DNA of 64,000 bases from Mycolicibacterium chlorophenolicum (GTDB lineage Bacteria; Actinomycetota; Actinomycetes; Mycobacteriales; Mycobacteriaceae): positions 603,643 through 667,642 of the forward strand of contig NZ_JYNL01000069.1 of NCBI RefSeq assembly GCF_001044235.1. The letters run 5' to 3'. Positions within the stretch are counted from its first letter, which is position 1. Each line of letters begins with the position of its first letter. Below are positions 24,926 through 34,219 of the stretch, piece by piece. The notes under the pieces are model-generated. The model worked only from the letters and a program-made list of their open reading frames with translations. It was not told the origin of the DNA and searched no databases. A program made the translations under genes and the position numbers.

Positions 24926-25768
24926 ATGCCCGATCCGTCGGCGCTGCTGCGCCCTCGCGACACCGACGCCTTGCGCGGCGCGCTGCGCCGGATGGCGGCC
25001 GAGGGCGCGGCGCCGGTGCTGTTCGCCGGGGAGGTGCACCGCGAGACGCTGCTGCTCAGCGAGTTCGTCGGCACCAGGACCAGTAATCTGCGGGGTCTTG
25101 CCGTGCAATCGAAGTCCGGTCTGGGCGGGGCCAGCATGGTGGCAGGCCGTCCGATGTCGGTGGCCGACTATCGCAATGCCGCGACGATCACGCACGACTA
25201 CGACGCACCGGTGCTCTCGGAGGGCATCAGATCGGTGCTCGCGGTGCCGGTGTTGGTCGACGGGCAAACCAGGGCGATGCTCTATGCCGCGCACCGATCC
25301 GGGTCGCCGTTCGGCGGCAGAGCCGCCGACCTGCTGGTCTCTTCGGCGCATTCGCTGGCCGAGGAGCTGCGCATCCGCGACGAGGTGGACCGCAGGCTGC
25401 GGCTGCGCGAAACCCAACTCGCCGGCGCGGCGGGCGCCGGCACCGAACGTATCCGCGAGGTGCACGCCGAACTGCGCGGCCTGGCCGCATCCTCTCCGCT
25501 GCCTCTGCAGAATCGGCTGCGCGAACTGGCCGACCGGCTTGTCGGAGCGCTCGCCACCGCACCGCCCGGCGCCGCGCCGCTGTCGCCTCGAGAACTCGAC
25601 GTGTTGGCGCAGGTCGCCTTGGGGTGTACCAACAGCGAGGCCGCCCAACGACTCTCGCTGAAACCCGAGACCGTGAAGAGCTACCTGCGCAGCGCCGCGG
25701 CGAAACTGGGCGCGCACACCCGGCACGAGTCGGTCTCCAAGGCGCGGCGTGCCGGGCTCATCCCCTAG
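24926..25768 (+). CDS. GAF-domain LuxR-family transcriptional regulator
   Basis: This 280-residue protein has a GAF-like sensor domain (about 20-150, with IRSVLAVPVLVDGQTRAMLY) and a helical linker. The C-terminal LuxR/NarL helix-turn-helix (about 218-275) contains LSPRELDVLAQVALGCTN and ETVKSYLRSAAAKLG. There is no receiver domain, so it is probably controlled by a ligand. It is divergent from the two acyl-CoA synthetase genes, the likely target. AGAGGG lies before the ATG. It shares the self-complementary stop CTAG with the convergent permease gene. Confidence 0.88.
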   Translation: MPDPSALLRPRDTDALRGALRRMAAEGAAPVLFAGEVHRETLLLSEFVGTRTSNLRGLAVQSKSGLGGASMVAGRPMSVADYRNAATITHDYDAPVLSEGIRSVLAVPVLVDGQTRAMLYAAHRSGSPFGGRAADLLVSSAHSLAEELRIRDEVDRRLRLRETQLAGAAGAGTERIREVHAELRGLAASSPLPLQNRLRELADRLVGALATAPPGAAPLSPRELDVLAQVALGCTNSEAAQRLSLKPETVKSYLRSAAAKLGAHTRHESVSKARRAGLIP

Positions 25769-27222
25769 GTTTCGATCGGCGCGACACGCCCCGCGAACGT
25801 CACCGCCTCGACGCCGTGCTCGCGGGCGTCCGCTTCGGCTTTGGCGTGCTCGGCGGCCAGATCGAGGGAGCGTGCCATCACTATGTAGGCGATCGCCGAG
25901 GCGGCCAGACCGACGAACAGCGCGATGTCGACGTCGTTCATCGCCGCGGCGATCGGTCCGGTGTACCAGACGGTGACGACGAAGGGAATCATCGCGACGA
26001 TGCCGATGGTGTAGGCCGCCAGTCCGCGCCAGCCCCAGGTCCCGTACACGCCGCCGCGCGGCACGAAGATCTCGCGCACGGCATACCGGCCGCGGCGGAC
26101 GAAGTAGTAGTCGACCAGGTTGACCGACGTCCACGGCACCAGCAGGTAGAGCAGCACGACCAGGAAGCTGCCGAAGTTCGCGAGGAACTCGCCACTGGAC
26201 AGCACGGCGCCGAGCAGGCCGCACAGCGCGATCACGGTGCAGGAGATGACGCGCAGCCGGCGGGTGGGCTGCACCGCGCGGAACGAGTCGACCACGGTGA
26301 TCAGCTCGATCGACGCGGCGTAGATGTTCACCGTGATGACGGTGATCAGCCCGGGAAGCGCGGCGGCGAGAAGCCACAGACCCGAGCCGGGCAGGATGCC
26401 GTCGGCGGTCTGTCGGACGGCTTCCAGCGGGGAGAGGTCGGCGAACAGCGCGGCGACGAACGCGCCGAGCACCATCAGCCAGGCGGCGCCGACGAACACC
26501 CCGGTGTAGGTGTGGAACAGGGCCTTTCGCGGGCTGGTCTGCGGGGGCAGATAGCGGGAGTAGTCCGACACGTAGGGCGCCCAGCCGAGGGCGTATGCGG
26601 CGGCCGCGGCGAACTGGACCAGGAACGCCGCCCAACTGAACCCGCCGAAGCCGAACTGCCCGGCGGGCAGATCGGAGACGATCAGCGCGACGACGGTGAA
26701 GACCCCGAACGTCGCGAGGAACAACCACGTCAGCCAGGTCTGCACGCGGTGGATCCAGTGGTAGCCGTAGATCGCCAGCGCCAACGCGAGTGCGGTGATG
26801 CACACGAACCACAGATCGCGGACGTCCGCTCCGGTCGTCAGCGTCAGCACGTCGGCCGCGAGGATCTGGTTGAACACGTTGAAGCCGACGATGCTGAAGA
26901 TGACGACCGCGCAGATCACCACCACTCCGCGATAACCGAATTGGGCACGCGACTGGATCATCTGCGGCAGCCCCAACTGTGGGCCCTGCGCGGAATGGAA
27001 CGCCGTGAAGACGGTGCCGACGGCCGCACCCAGGATGATCGCCACCAGCGACGTGAGGAATGACGCCCCCAGCGCTGCGCCCACCATGCCGGTGGCCAGC
27101 GTGGTGAGGTTCGCGTTGGACATGAACCAGAGCGGGAACAGGGTCGACGGTTTTCCGCGACGGTCCTGGAGCGGCACCCAGTCGATGGATTTGGATTCGA
27201 TGGCAGACGAGTCACTGGACAT
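25765..27222 (-). CDS. NCS1-family nucleobase/hydantoin-type permease
   Basis: This 485-residue protein has about 12 membrane helices of the nucleobase-cation-symport-1 family (cytosine, allantoin, hydantoin and related heterocycles). Family landmarks are ATGMVGAALGASF near the N-terminus, GWAPYVSDYSRYLP in the middle and VPWTSVNLVDYYFVRRG in helix 10. It overlaps the upstream nitrilase gene by 11 nt and is the last gene of the LysR / dehydrogenase / nitrilase / permease operon. It would bring in the substrate of that unit. Exact specificity cannot be read from these motifs. Confidence 0.88.
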   Translation of the reverse strand: MSSDSSAIESKSIDWVPLQDRRGKPSTLFPLWFMSNANLTTLATGMVGAALGASFLTSLVAIILGAAVGTVFTAFHSAQGPQLGLPQMIQSRAQFGYRGVVVICAVVIFSIVGFNVFNQILAADVLTLTTGADVRDLWFVCITALALALAIYGYHWIHRVQTWLTWLFLATFGVFTVVALIVSDLPAGQFGFGGFSWAAFLVQFAAAAAYALGWAPYVSDYSRYLPPQTSPRKALFHTYTGVFVGAAWLMVLGAFVAALFADLSPLEAVRQTADGILPGSGLWLLAAALPGLITVITVNIYAASIELITVVDSFRAVQPTRRLRVISCTVIALCGLLGAVLSSGEFLANFGSFLVVLLYLLVPWTSVNLVDYYFVRRGRYAVREIFVPRGGVYGTWGWRGLAAYTIGIVAMIPFVVTVWYTGPIAAAMNDVDIALFVGLAASAIAYIVMARSLDLAAEHAKAEADAREHGVEAVTFAGRVAPIET

Positions 27223-28081
27223 GGGTCCTCGCTTCGGATCGGGAGGTCGAGCGGACAGGGATCCGGGGTACCGCGATGTCCCCGTACAGTTCGGGCCGGC
27301 GATCGGCGAACAGGTCGTTGAACTCCCCGATCGATTTGTCGAGGGTCAGGTCGAGCTCGGTGGACGCCGCGGTGTTCGCGGTGGCCGGCGTGGCGCACAC
27401 CCACCCGTCGGGCGAGATGACGCACGTCCCGCCGGTCCACTCCACCCCGCGTTCACTGCCGTGCCGGTCGGCGATGACGGTGGGCAGCCGTGACGAACGC
27501 GCGGCCGCCATGGCCTGGACGATCTCGGGCGCATGCTCACCCGACGGCCGGTCGACCAGCGGCCAGTTGACGGGCAGGGCCAGGATTTCCGCGCCGCTCA
27601 GCGCGAGTCGTCTTGGCAATTCCGGGAATTCGTTGTCGTAACAAATCGCCACGCCGAGGCGGCAGATCGGGGTGTCGACGACCATGCCCGCGTGCGGCCC
27701 CGTGTCGAAGATCCGGTGCTCGGTCCCCCACAGATGCGACTTGCGGTAACAGCCGAGGACCCCTTCGGCGCCGAGGACGAGCGCGGAGTTGAACAGCGCG
27801 TCCCCGTCGCGTTCACAGAAGCCGAGTACCACCACGGTCTCGGAGGGCAGTTCGGACGCCAGCGACTTCAGAAGCTCGTCCTCGGCGCGCAGCGCGCACG
27901 ACCACGCCTCACTCCGATCCGCGAAAACGTATCCGCTGGTGGCCAACTCGGGCAGCACCATCAGGTGCGGACCGCTGCGCGCGCCCTGCCCGAGGGCATC
28001 GCGGATCGCGCCCAGATTGCGCTCGACGTCGCCGACCGTCACGTCGACGGGTACCGCGCTCACCCGTATCCGCCCACCCAT
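27212..28081 (-). CDS. Nitrilase-superfamily carbon-nitrogen hydrolase
   Basis: This 289-residue enzyme has the catalytic triad of the superfamily: Glu45 (LPELATSGY), Lys114 (YRKSHLW) and Cys148 (AICYDNEFPE). Most members act on amides or N-carbamoyl compounds rather than nitriles. The ATG lies 8 nt after the HisD-like gene and its end overlaps the permease gene, so the three are co-transcribed. A role in releasing ammonia or a carbamoyl group from an imported N-compound is an inference from this context. Confidence 0.9.
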   Translation of the reverse strand: MGGRIRVSAVPVDVTVGDVERNLGAIRDALGQGARSGPHLMVLPELATSGYVFADRSEAWSCALRAEDELLKSLASELPSETVVVLGFCERDGDALFNSALVLGAEGVLGCYRKSHLWGTEHRIFDTGPHAGMVVDTPICRLGVAICYDNEFPELPRRLALSGAEILALPVNWPLVDRPSGEHAPEIVQAMAAARSSRLPTVIADRHGSERGVEWTGGTCVISPDGWVCATPATANTAASTELDLTLDKSIGEFNDLFADRRPELYGDIAVPRIPVRSTSRSEARTHVQ

Positions 28082-28089
28082 CGGTCAGC

Positions 28090-29448
28090 TCACCGCCCGC
28101 GCTCGACCGCGGGGGTGCCGTCGAAAACGCCCGAGTGGCGGCCAATTTCCTCGATCCGGAGGGTGGCGGTGGCTTCGTGGGCGGCGAGGCCCTCGAACGC
28201 GGAGATGCGTTCCACGGCCGGTGCCAGCTGCGCGGTGGCGTCCCGGCCGGCGCGCTGGTAGGTCAGCGGCTTGAGGAACCGCGATACCGACAGCCCGGCG
28301 TTGTACCGCGATGTCTTCCCGGTCGGCAGCACGTGGTTGGTGCCCGCAATGCCCTTGTCGGAGTAGGCGACCGTGCTCCAGGGACCGAGGAACAGCGATC
28401 CGTAGTTGCGCAGCTCCTTGTGGAAGAAGTCGTCGTCGGAGGTCTGCACCTCGAGATGCTCGGGACCCAGGACGTCGCTGATCGCCGCCGCCTGCGCGCG
28501 GTCGACGGCCAGGATGACCGAGCCGTAGTCACGCCACGCGGCGCCGGCGATCTCCCGGGTGGTCAACGTCTGCAGCTGCCGCTCGATGGCATCGATCACG
28601 TTGCGCCCCAACGTCTCCGACGTGGTGATCAACGCCGCCGGCGAGTTCGGCCCGTGCTCGGCCTGGCCGAGGAGATCCGCAGCGACCCACTCGGGATCGG
28701 CGGTCTCGTCGGCGAGCACCGCCACCTCCGAGGGGCCGGCCAGCAGATCGATGCCCACCCGGCCGAACAGCTGCCGCTTGGCCTCGGTCACGAACGCGTT
28801 GCCCGCGCCCACGAGCATGTCGACCGGCGCGTCGCCCAGCAGCCCGAACGCCATCGCGCCCAGGGCCTGAACGCCGCCGACGGCGAACATGCGGTCCACG
28901 CGGGACAGATACGCGCCGTAGAGGACGGCGGGGTGCACTCCGTGTTCACCGGACGGCGGCGTGCACGCCAGCACCGTCGGCACGCCGGCGGCCTTGGCCA
29001 CACCCACCGTCATGAAAGCGCTCGCCAACAGGGGGAAGCGGCCGGCGGGCAGGTACGCCCCCACCCGCGCGATGGGGATGTACTGCACGCCACCGGTCAC
29101 GCCGGGTGCCAGCTCGATCTCGAAGTCGCTGAGGTGCTGCCGTTGCGCCGATGCGAACCGGTTGGTGCGCTCGTAGCCGAGTTCCAGTGCCTCGCGGACG
29201 TCGGCCGGCAGGGCGTCGCCCGACTTGCGCAGCTCGTCGTCGCTCACTTCGAGGGCCCCGGTGTACCCGTCGAGATCGCGGGAGTACCGGCAGACCGCGT
29301 CCAGTCCGGTGCGCTCGATGTCGGCGAGCATCTGCGAGACGCGCTCGACGACCTTCGGATCGCGCTGGGCCGGCGGGCCGTCGACCGCGGGTTTCTTGAG
29401 CCAGGTGAACGGACCCAGAGCGCGGGCTTCCTCGGTGGTGATCTGCAT
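28090..29448 (-). CDS. HisD-family dehydrogenase, catabolic paralogue
   Basis: This 452-residue member of the histidinol dehydrogenase family would oxidise an alcohol to a carboxylate with NAD in two steps. All catalytic and zinc positions are kept with the usual spacing: Gln262 and His265 (GQAEHGPN), Glu330-His331 (GPEHLEV), Asp364 (YSDKGIAGTNHVLPT) and His424 (LAAHEAT). It does not sit with histidine biosynthesis genes but with a nitrilase and an NCS1 permease, as do some HpsN-like sulfopropanediol dehydrogenases. ATG 29448 is chosen; a GTG at 29478 would add 10 residues. The true substrate is unknown. Confidence 0.85.
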   Translation of the reverse strand: MQITTEEARALGPFTWLKKPAVDGPPAQRDPKVVERVSQMLADIERTGLDAVCRYSRDLDGYTGALEVSDDELRKSGDALPADVREALELGYERTNRFASAQRQHLSDFEIELAPGVTGGVQYIPIARVGAYLPAGRFPLLASAFMTVGVAKAAGVPTVLACTPPSGEHGVHPAVLYGAYLSRVDRMFAVGGVQALGAMAFGLLGDAPVDMLVGAGNAFVTEAKRQLFGRVGIDLLAGPSEVAVLADETADPEWVAADLLGQAEHGPNSPAALITTSETLGRNVIDAIERQLQTLTTREIAGAAWRDYGSVILAVDRAQAAAISDVLGPEHLEVQTSDDDFFHKELRNYGSLFLGPWSTVAYSDKGIAGTNHVLPTGKTSRYNAGLSVSRFLKPLTYQRAGRDATAQLAPAVERISAFEGLAAHEATATLRIEEIGRHSGVFDGTPAVERGR

Positions 29449-29506
29449 GACCGATGACGCTAGGTCGATTTTGCGCACAGGACTAGAGGGACACTTCCTG
29501 CGCTTC

Positions 29507-30472
29507 CTACAGGGTTTTCCTGTGGCTTCTCCGCGGGGCGATCAGCGGCACCGACGAGCGGTCGCCCGACTCGACGACAGGCAGGTCGCGGATCGTGTCC
29601 TCGGCGAGGCGCGCGAACTCGCGGGTGGCATTGGACAGCGGACGGACCCGGTGCCGGGCCAGCGCGATGATGTCGAACAACGGCTCGGCGAACGGGACGG
29701 TGTGCAGACCCGGCGGGAAGGCGTCGCTGTCGATCACCGCGCCGCTGGCGATCGTGTCCCCGATCCCGGCCGCCACGAGTCGCAGCGCCGACTCGACGTG
29801 TTCGATCTCGATCAACGGCTCCACGCGCAGCCCGGCCAACTGGGCCCGCTCCGCCAGTTGGCGACGGGTGGGGTCCTTCCAGCCGTAGTGCGCGTCGTAG
29901 AGGACGAGATCGGCGGCGGCGAACTGCTCGATGGTCACCGGCGCGGCGGTGTGGGAGGCGTCGGCGCTGACGTAGAACACCTCGTCGCGCAGCAGCGGGC
30001 GCACCGTGAGCTCCTCGTCGTCGATCGGCAGGATCAGGATGCCCGCCTCGATCTCGCCGGCCTGGATCGCGGCCGCGGTCTCCGCCGAGTTCTGACCGAC
30101 CAGGCGCACCCGTACCGCGGGATATCGCTTGTGGAAGGTCTGGACCAGGCTGGACAGCAGGTAGTAGTCCGCATTGCGCGGCATGCCGAAGGTGGCGGTG
30201 CCACCGCCCAGGGAACCGAGGGCACGCACGGCGTGCACACCGCCGTCGACGGCCTGCACCACCTGCTGGGCGTAGGGCAGCAGCTCCTGCCCGGCCGCGG
30301 TGAGCGTGAGCCGGCGGCTCCCCCGCACGAAGAGCTGGGTGTCGAGTTCGTCCTCGAGCCGACGCACCAGCTCCGACACCGAGGCCTGCGCGATGGCGAG
30401 CTCGTCGGCCGCCGCGGTGAACGAGCCGAGCCGCTCCGCCTCCAGGAAAGCCCTGAGCTGATTGAGAGTCAT
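29507..30472 (-). CDS. LysR-family transcriptional regulator
   Basis: This 321-residue protein has an N-terminal winged helix-turn-helix (MTLNQLRAFLEAERLGSFTA, then AQASVSELVRRLEDEL) and a C-terminal periplasmic-binding-like effector domain. It lies 58 bp upstream of the HisD-like gene in the same direction, so it heads the operon instead of being divergent as is more usual. A TAGGGT box lies 9 nt before the ATG. It probably senses the substrate or product of the pathway and regulates the operon. Confidence 0.9.
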   Translation of the reverse strand: MTLNQLRAFLEAERLGSFTAAADELAIAQASVSELVRRLEDELDTQLFVRGSRRLTLTAAGQELLPYAQQVVQAVDGGVHAVRALGSLGGGTATFGMPRNADYYLLSSLVQTFHKRYPAVRVRLVGQNSAETAAAIQAGEIEAGILILPIDDEELTVRPLLRDEVFYVSADASHTAAPVTIEQFAAADLVLYDAHYGWKDPTRRQLAERAQLAGLRVEPLIEIEHVESALRLVAAGIGDTIASGAVIDSDAFPPGLHTVPFAEPLFDIIALARHRVRPLSNATREFARLAEDTIRDLPVVESGDRSSVPLIAPRRSHRKTL

Positions 30473-30506
30473 CCCGGGACAACCCTATGGCCGGGCGAGC
30501 CTGATG

Positions 30507-32327
30507 TCAGGCCAGGGACTGCACCCACGACCGGTGCAGCGCGGCGTAATGACCGTCGGCGCGCGCCGTCAGCTCCTCCGGCGAGCCGTCCTCGACGATG
30601 CGGCCATGCTCGAGCACCAGCACCCGGTCGGCGATCTGCACCGTCGAGAGCCGGTGCGCGATCACGATCGCGGTCCGCTCGGCGAGCACCGTCTCCAGCG
30701 CCCGCTGCACCATCCGCTCGCTCGGGATGTCGAGCGACGACGTGGCCTCGTCGAGGATCAGCACCGCGGGGTCGGCCAGGAACGCCCGGGCGAACGCGAC
30801 CAGCTGCCGCTGCCCCGCCGACAGCCGGTCGCCGCGCTTGGCGACATCGGTGTCATAGCCCTCGGGCAGCGCATCGATGAACCCGTCCGCGCCGACGGCC
30901 CGGGCGGCCGCCTGTACCTCCTCGTCGGTGGCGCCGGGGCGCCCGAAGCGGATGTTGTCGGCGACCGTGCCGCCGAACATGAAGTTCTCCTGCGTGACCA
31001 TCACGACGTGACGGCGCAGATCGGCCTGCCTGAGGTCGCGCAGGTCCACCCCGTCGAGGGAGACGCTGCCCGCGCCCGGGTCGTAGAACCGGGTGACCAG
31101 TTTGGCGATCGTGGTCTTGCCCGCGCCGGTGGTTCCCACCAGCGCGACGGTCTGACCCGCAGGCACCACCAGGTCGAGATCCGGCAGCACCGGCCGGTTG
31201 GGGACGTATTCGAAGCGGACGTCGCGGAAGGCGATCTCCCCACGCACCGAGTCGAGTTCGACCGGCTCGGCCGGATCGGCGATCCCCGGTTTCTCGGCGA
31301 GCACCCCGGCCAACTTCTCCAGCGCCGACGACGCCGACTGGAAGGTGTTGAAGAACTGGGAGATCTCCTGCATCGGTTCGAAGAACATCCGCAGGTACAA
31401 CAGGAACGCGGCGAGCGTGCCGATGGTCATCTGCCCGTGCAGCACCCGGTATCCGCCGTAGAGCAGCACCATGCCGGTGGTGATGTTGCCGACGAACTTC
31501 ACCCCCGGCATGAAGATCGCCAGCAGTTTGAAGGTCTTCTCGTTGATCACCCGGTACCGGTCGGCGATGTCTTCGAAGATCTGCTGGTTGCGCGGCTCGC
31601 GGCGGTAGGCCTGCACCGCCTTGATGCCCGTCATGGTCTCGACGAACTGGACGATCACCAGCGCGGAGATCTCGCGCACCTCGCGGTAGATCCGCGACGA
31701 CTCGCGGTGGAACCACGCCACCAGCGCCACCAGGACGGGGAACGCCGCCAGACACATCAGCCCGAGTTTCGCGTCGAGCGTGATCAGCAGCACCGAGGTG
31801 CCGAACAGCGTGAGCACCGCGGTGATCAGAGAGTCGAAACCGGTCTCCAGCATGTCCTGGATCGCTTCGACGTCGTTGGTGGATCGGCTCACCACGCGGC
31901 CCGAGGTGTAGCGGTCGTGGAAAGCGATGTCGAGACGGCCGAAATGCCGGAACACCCGCCTGCGCAGTTCGCGCAGCACCCGCTGGCCGATGCGGCCCGA
32001 CCGGCGCAGGAAGAACATTCGGGCGCTGGCCTGCACGAGCACCACGCCGCACAGCACCCCGACGATCACCATCAGGGTGCGCGCCGAACCACCGTCGAGC
32101 AACGGGGGGATCCCGTTGTCGATGCCCTTCTGCACCAGCAGCGGAACGGACAGCCGCGCAACGTTTTCCACCACCACGACGATCGCCAGCGCCAGCACCG
32201 TCCAGCGGTACGGGCGCAGCAATGAGCCGAGCAGGGCCCGCGCCTCGCGGCGCCGCGGCACCGATTCGTCGATCGGCAGATCGTCGTGTTCATCGAACCG
32301 GCCGCGCCAGTCCGGTGCCACGCTCAC
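30507..32327 (-). CDS. ABC exporter half-transporter, catalytic-site subunit
   Basis: This 606-residue type IV ABC exporter has a six-helix membrane domain (about 30-330) and a nucleotide-binding domain. Motifs are complete: Walker A LVGTTGAGKTT, Q-loop VTQENFMF, signature LSAGQRQL (with Ala for the first Gly), Walker B LILDEATSSLD and IAHRLST. Its GTG overlaps the previous stop as GTGA. With that upstream gene, which carries a degenerate ATP site, it probably forms a heterodimer of the Rv1272c/Rv1273c or TM287/288 kind. Cargo is unknown. Confidence 0.9.
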   Translation of the reverse strand: MSVAPDWRGRFDEHDDLPIDESVPRRREARALLGSLLRPYRWTVLALAIVVVVENVARLSVPLLVQKGIDNGIPPLLDGGSARTLMVIVGVLCGVVLVQASARMFFLRRSGRIGQRVLRELRRRVFRHFGRLDIAFHDRYTSGRVVSRSTNDVEAIQDMLETGFDSLITAVLTLFGTSVLLITLDAKLGLMCLAAFPVLVALVAWFHRESSRIYREVREISALVIVQFVETMTGIKAVQAYRREPRNQQIFEDIADRYRVINEKTFKLLAIFMPGVKFVGNITTGMVLLYGGYRVLHGQMTIGTLAAFLLYLRMFFEPMQEISQFFNTFQSASSALEKLAGVLAEKPGIADPAEPVELDSVRGEIAFRDVRFEYVPNRPVLPDLDLVVPAGQTVALVGTTGAGKTTIAKLVTRFYDPGAGSVSLDGVDLRDLRQADLRRHVVMVTQENFMFGGTVADNIRFGRPGATDEEVQAAARAVGADGFIDALPEGYDTDVAKRGDRLSAGQRQLVAFARAFLADPAVLILDEATSSLDIPSERMVQRALETVLAERTAIVIAHRLSTVQIADRVLVLEHGRIVEDGSPEELTARADGHYAALHRSWVQSLA

Positions 32328-34219
32328 GGCCGTCGCTCCAGGATCTCGCGCTCCAGCGTCGGGCGGCGATCCTCGTCGTCGGGCAGCGGCAAGGGCTCAC
32401 CCGCCCAATCGGTCTCGCGCTCGCAGCCGTCGTCGAGTTCGTCGTCGGCGGCCAGCAGATAGCGGTACTCGGGCACCCCGGCCAGCAGTTCGGCGTGGGT
32501 CCCGACGTGGGTGATGGTGCCGTTCTGCAGCAGCGCGACCCGGTCGGCGAGCAGCACGGTCGACGCGCGGTGGGCCACCACCACGCCGGTGACCGCGTGC
32601 AGGACACGACGCAGCGCTTCCTCGACGACCGCCTCGGTGTGGACGTCGAGCGCCGACAGGGTGTCGTCGAGTACCAGGATGCGCGGGCCGGCCAGGATCG
32701 CCCGGGCCAGCGAAAGACGTTGCCGCTGACCGCCGGACAGGCTCATGCCCTGCTCGCCGATGCGGGTGTCCAGGCCGTAGGGCAGGTCGTAGACGAACTG
32801 CGCGGCGGCCACCTCGACGGCCTGACGCAGCTCCTCCTCGGAGGCGTCCGGTTTGCCGAGGCGCAGGTTCTCGGCCACTGACATCGAGAACAGCGTCGGA
32901 TCCTCGAACGCCGTCGCGACCGCCTGCCGCAGCGCGTCGAGGCTGAGCTCGCGGATGTCCTGCGCGTCGATGCGGATCTCGCCCTCGGTCACGTCGTACA
33001 ACCGGGACAGCAGACCCACCAGCACCGACTTGCCCGAGCCCGTCGCACCCACGAGCGCGAGCGTCTCCCCCGGCTCGACGGTCACGGTGACGTGACGCAG
33101 CGACCAGTCCTCGGAGTCCGGGAACCGGAAGCCGACGTCGACGAGTTCGAGGCGGCCACCGCGCGGACTCTGCTCGCGCGGACCGTCGGTGATGTCGCGT
33201 GGTGCGTCGAAGATCTCGGCGATGCGGTTGGCGGCGGTGAACGACTCCTGGGTCATCGACAGCAGGAAGCCCAGCGACGCGATCGGCCAGACCAGCGACA
33301 GCATCATCGTGATGAACGCGACCAGCGTCCCCATCGTCACGTAGCCGTGCCCGGCGGCGTACGCCCCGAAGCCGAGCACGAGGATCAGTGTCAGGTTCGG
33401 GATGATCTCCAGCAGCGTCCAGAATTTCGCCGACACCGTCACCCGCTTCACCTGGGTGTCGTAGAGATCGGTGAGCTGCTCGTCGAACCGGTCGTAGACG
33501 TAGTCCTCGCGGCCGAACGACTTGACCACCCGCAGCCCGAGCGCGGCCTCCTCGACGTGGGTGGCGACGTGGCCGGCCTGGTCCTGCGCCTGTCGCGACA
33601 GCCGGGTGTACTCCTGCTGGAAGTGCAGCACGGTGAGCGTGATCGGGATGATCGACACCAGCACCACCACGCCCAGCGGCCAGTACATCGCCAGCAGGAT
33701 CGCGGTGACGACGGTGATCTGCAGGACGTTGAGGATCAGGAACGTCAGGCCGAACGACATGAAACGTCGAATCGTGCTGAGGTCGTTCATGATTCGCGAC
33801 AGCAACTGGCCCGACTGCCAGCGGCCGTGAAACGACATCGGCAAAATCTGCAGCCGCGCGTAGAGGTCTTTGCGGATGTCGGCCTCGACACCCATGGTCG
33901 CGCGGGCCACCAGCCATCGCCGGATGAACCACAGCACGGCCTCGGCGATGCCGACGCCCATCGCCGCCGCGCCCAGCGTCCACAGCCCCTGCTGGTCCTG
34001 ATGGCGCACCGGCCCGTCGATGACGGCCTTGGTCATCAGCGGGATCGCGACAGTGGCGGCGAGGCTGGCGAAGGCGACGGTGAACATCAGGATCCACCTG
34101 CCGCGGTACGGCAGCAGGTAGGGCAGCATCCGCCACAGGTCCGAGCTCGGCCTCACCCGTCGGGGCGGCGGCGCGATCGCGGGCGCTGCGCGCAATGCGT
34201 TGTCTCCGAATTCAGCCAC
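32324..34219 (-). CDS. ABC exporter half-transporter with degenerate Walker B
   Basis: This 631-residue ABC exporter has a normal Walker A (LVGATGSGKSVL), signature (LSGGQRQR) and H-loop (VVAHRAST). The catalytic Glu after Walker B is Asp519 (LVLDDTLSALD), and the Q-loop position holds Glu439 (FEDPTLF). These are hallmarks of the degenerate-site partner in heterodimeric exporters. It overlaps the first ABC gene by 8 nt and the next by 4 nt. A C-terminal acidic tail of about 40 residues follows the NBD. Cargo is unknown. Confidence 0.9.
   Translation of the reverse strand: MAEFGDNALRAAPAIAPPPRRVRPSSDLWRMLPYLLPYRGRWILMFTVAFASLAATVAIPLMTKAVIDGPVRHQDQQGLWTLGAAAMGVGIAEAVLWFIRRWLVARATMGVEADIRKDLYARLQILPMSFHGRWQSGQLLSRIMNDLSTIRRFMSFGLTFLILNVLQITVVTAILLAMYWPLGVVVLVSIIPITLTVLHFQQEYTRLSRQAQDQAGHVATHVEEAALGLRVVKSFGREDYVYDRFDEQLTDLYDTQVKRVTVSAKFWTLLEIIPNLTLILVLGFGAYAAGHGYVTMGTLVAFITMMLSLVWPIASLGFLLSMTQESFTAANRIAEIFDAPRDITDGPREQSPRGGRLELVDVGFRFPDSEDWSLRHVTVTVEPGETLALVGATGSGKSVLVGLLSRLYDVTEGEIRIDAQDIRELSLDALRQAVATAFEDPTLFSMSVAENLRLGKPDASEEELRQAVEVAAAQFVYDLPYGLDTRIGEQGMSLSGGQRQRLSLARAILAGPRILVLDDTLSALDVHTEAVVEEALRRVLHAVTGVVVAHRASTVLLADRVALLQNGTITHVGTHAELLAGVPEYRYLLAADDELDDGCERETDWAGEPLPLPDDEDRRPTLEREILERRP

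Noticed and set aside
28090..29448. Calling the HisD-family gene hisD of histidine biosynthesis
   Set aside because: No other his genes are near, and it sits in an operon with a nitrilase and an NCS1 permease. The family name is kept but not the symbol.
29507..29525. Small inverted repeat ACAGG/CCTGT near the end of the LysR gene
   Set aside because: Only 5-bp arms inside or at the end of the coding region; it can occur by chance and is not called as a terminator.
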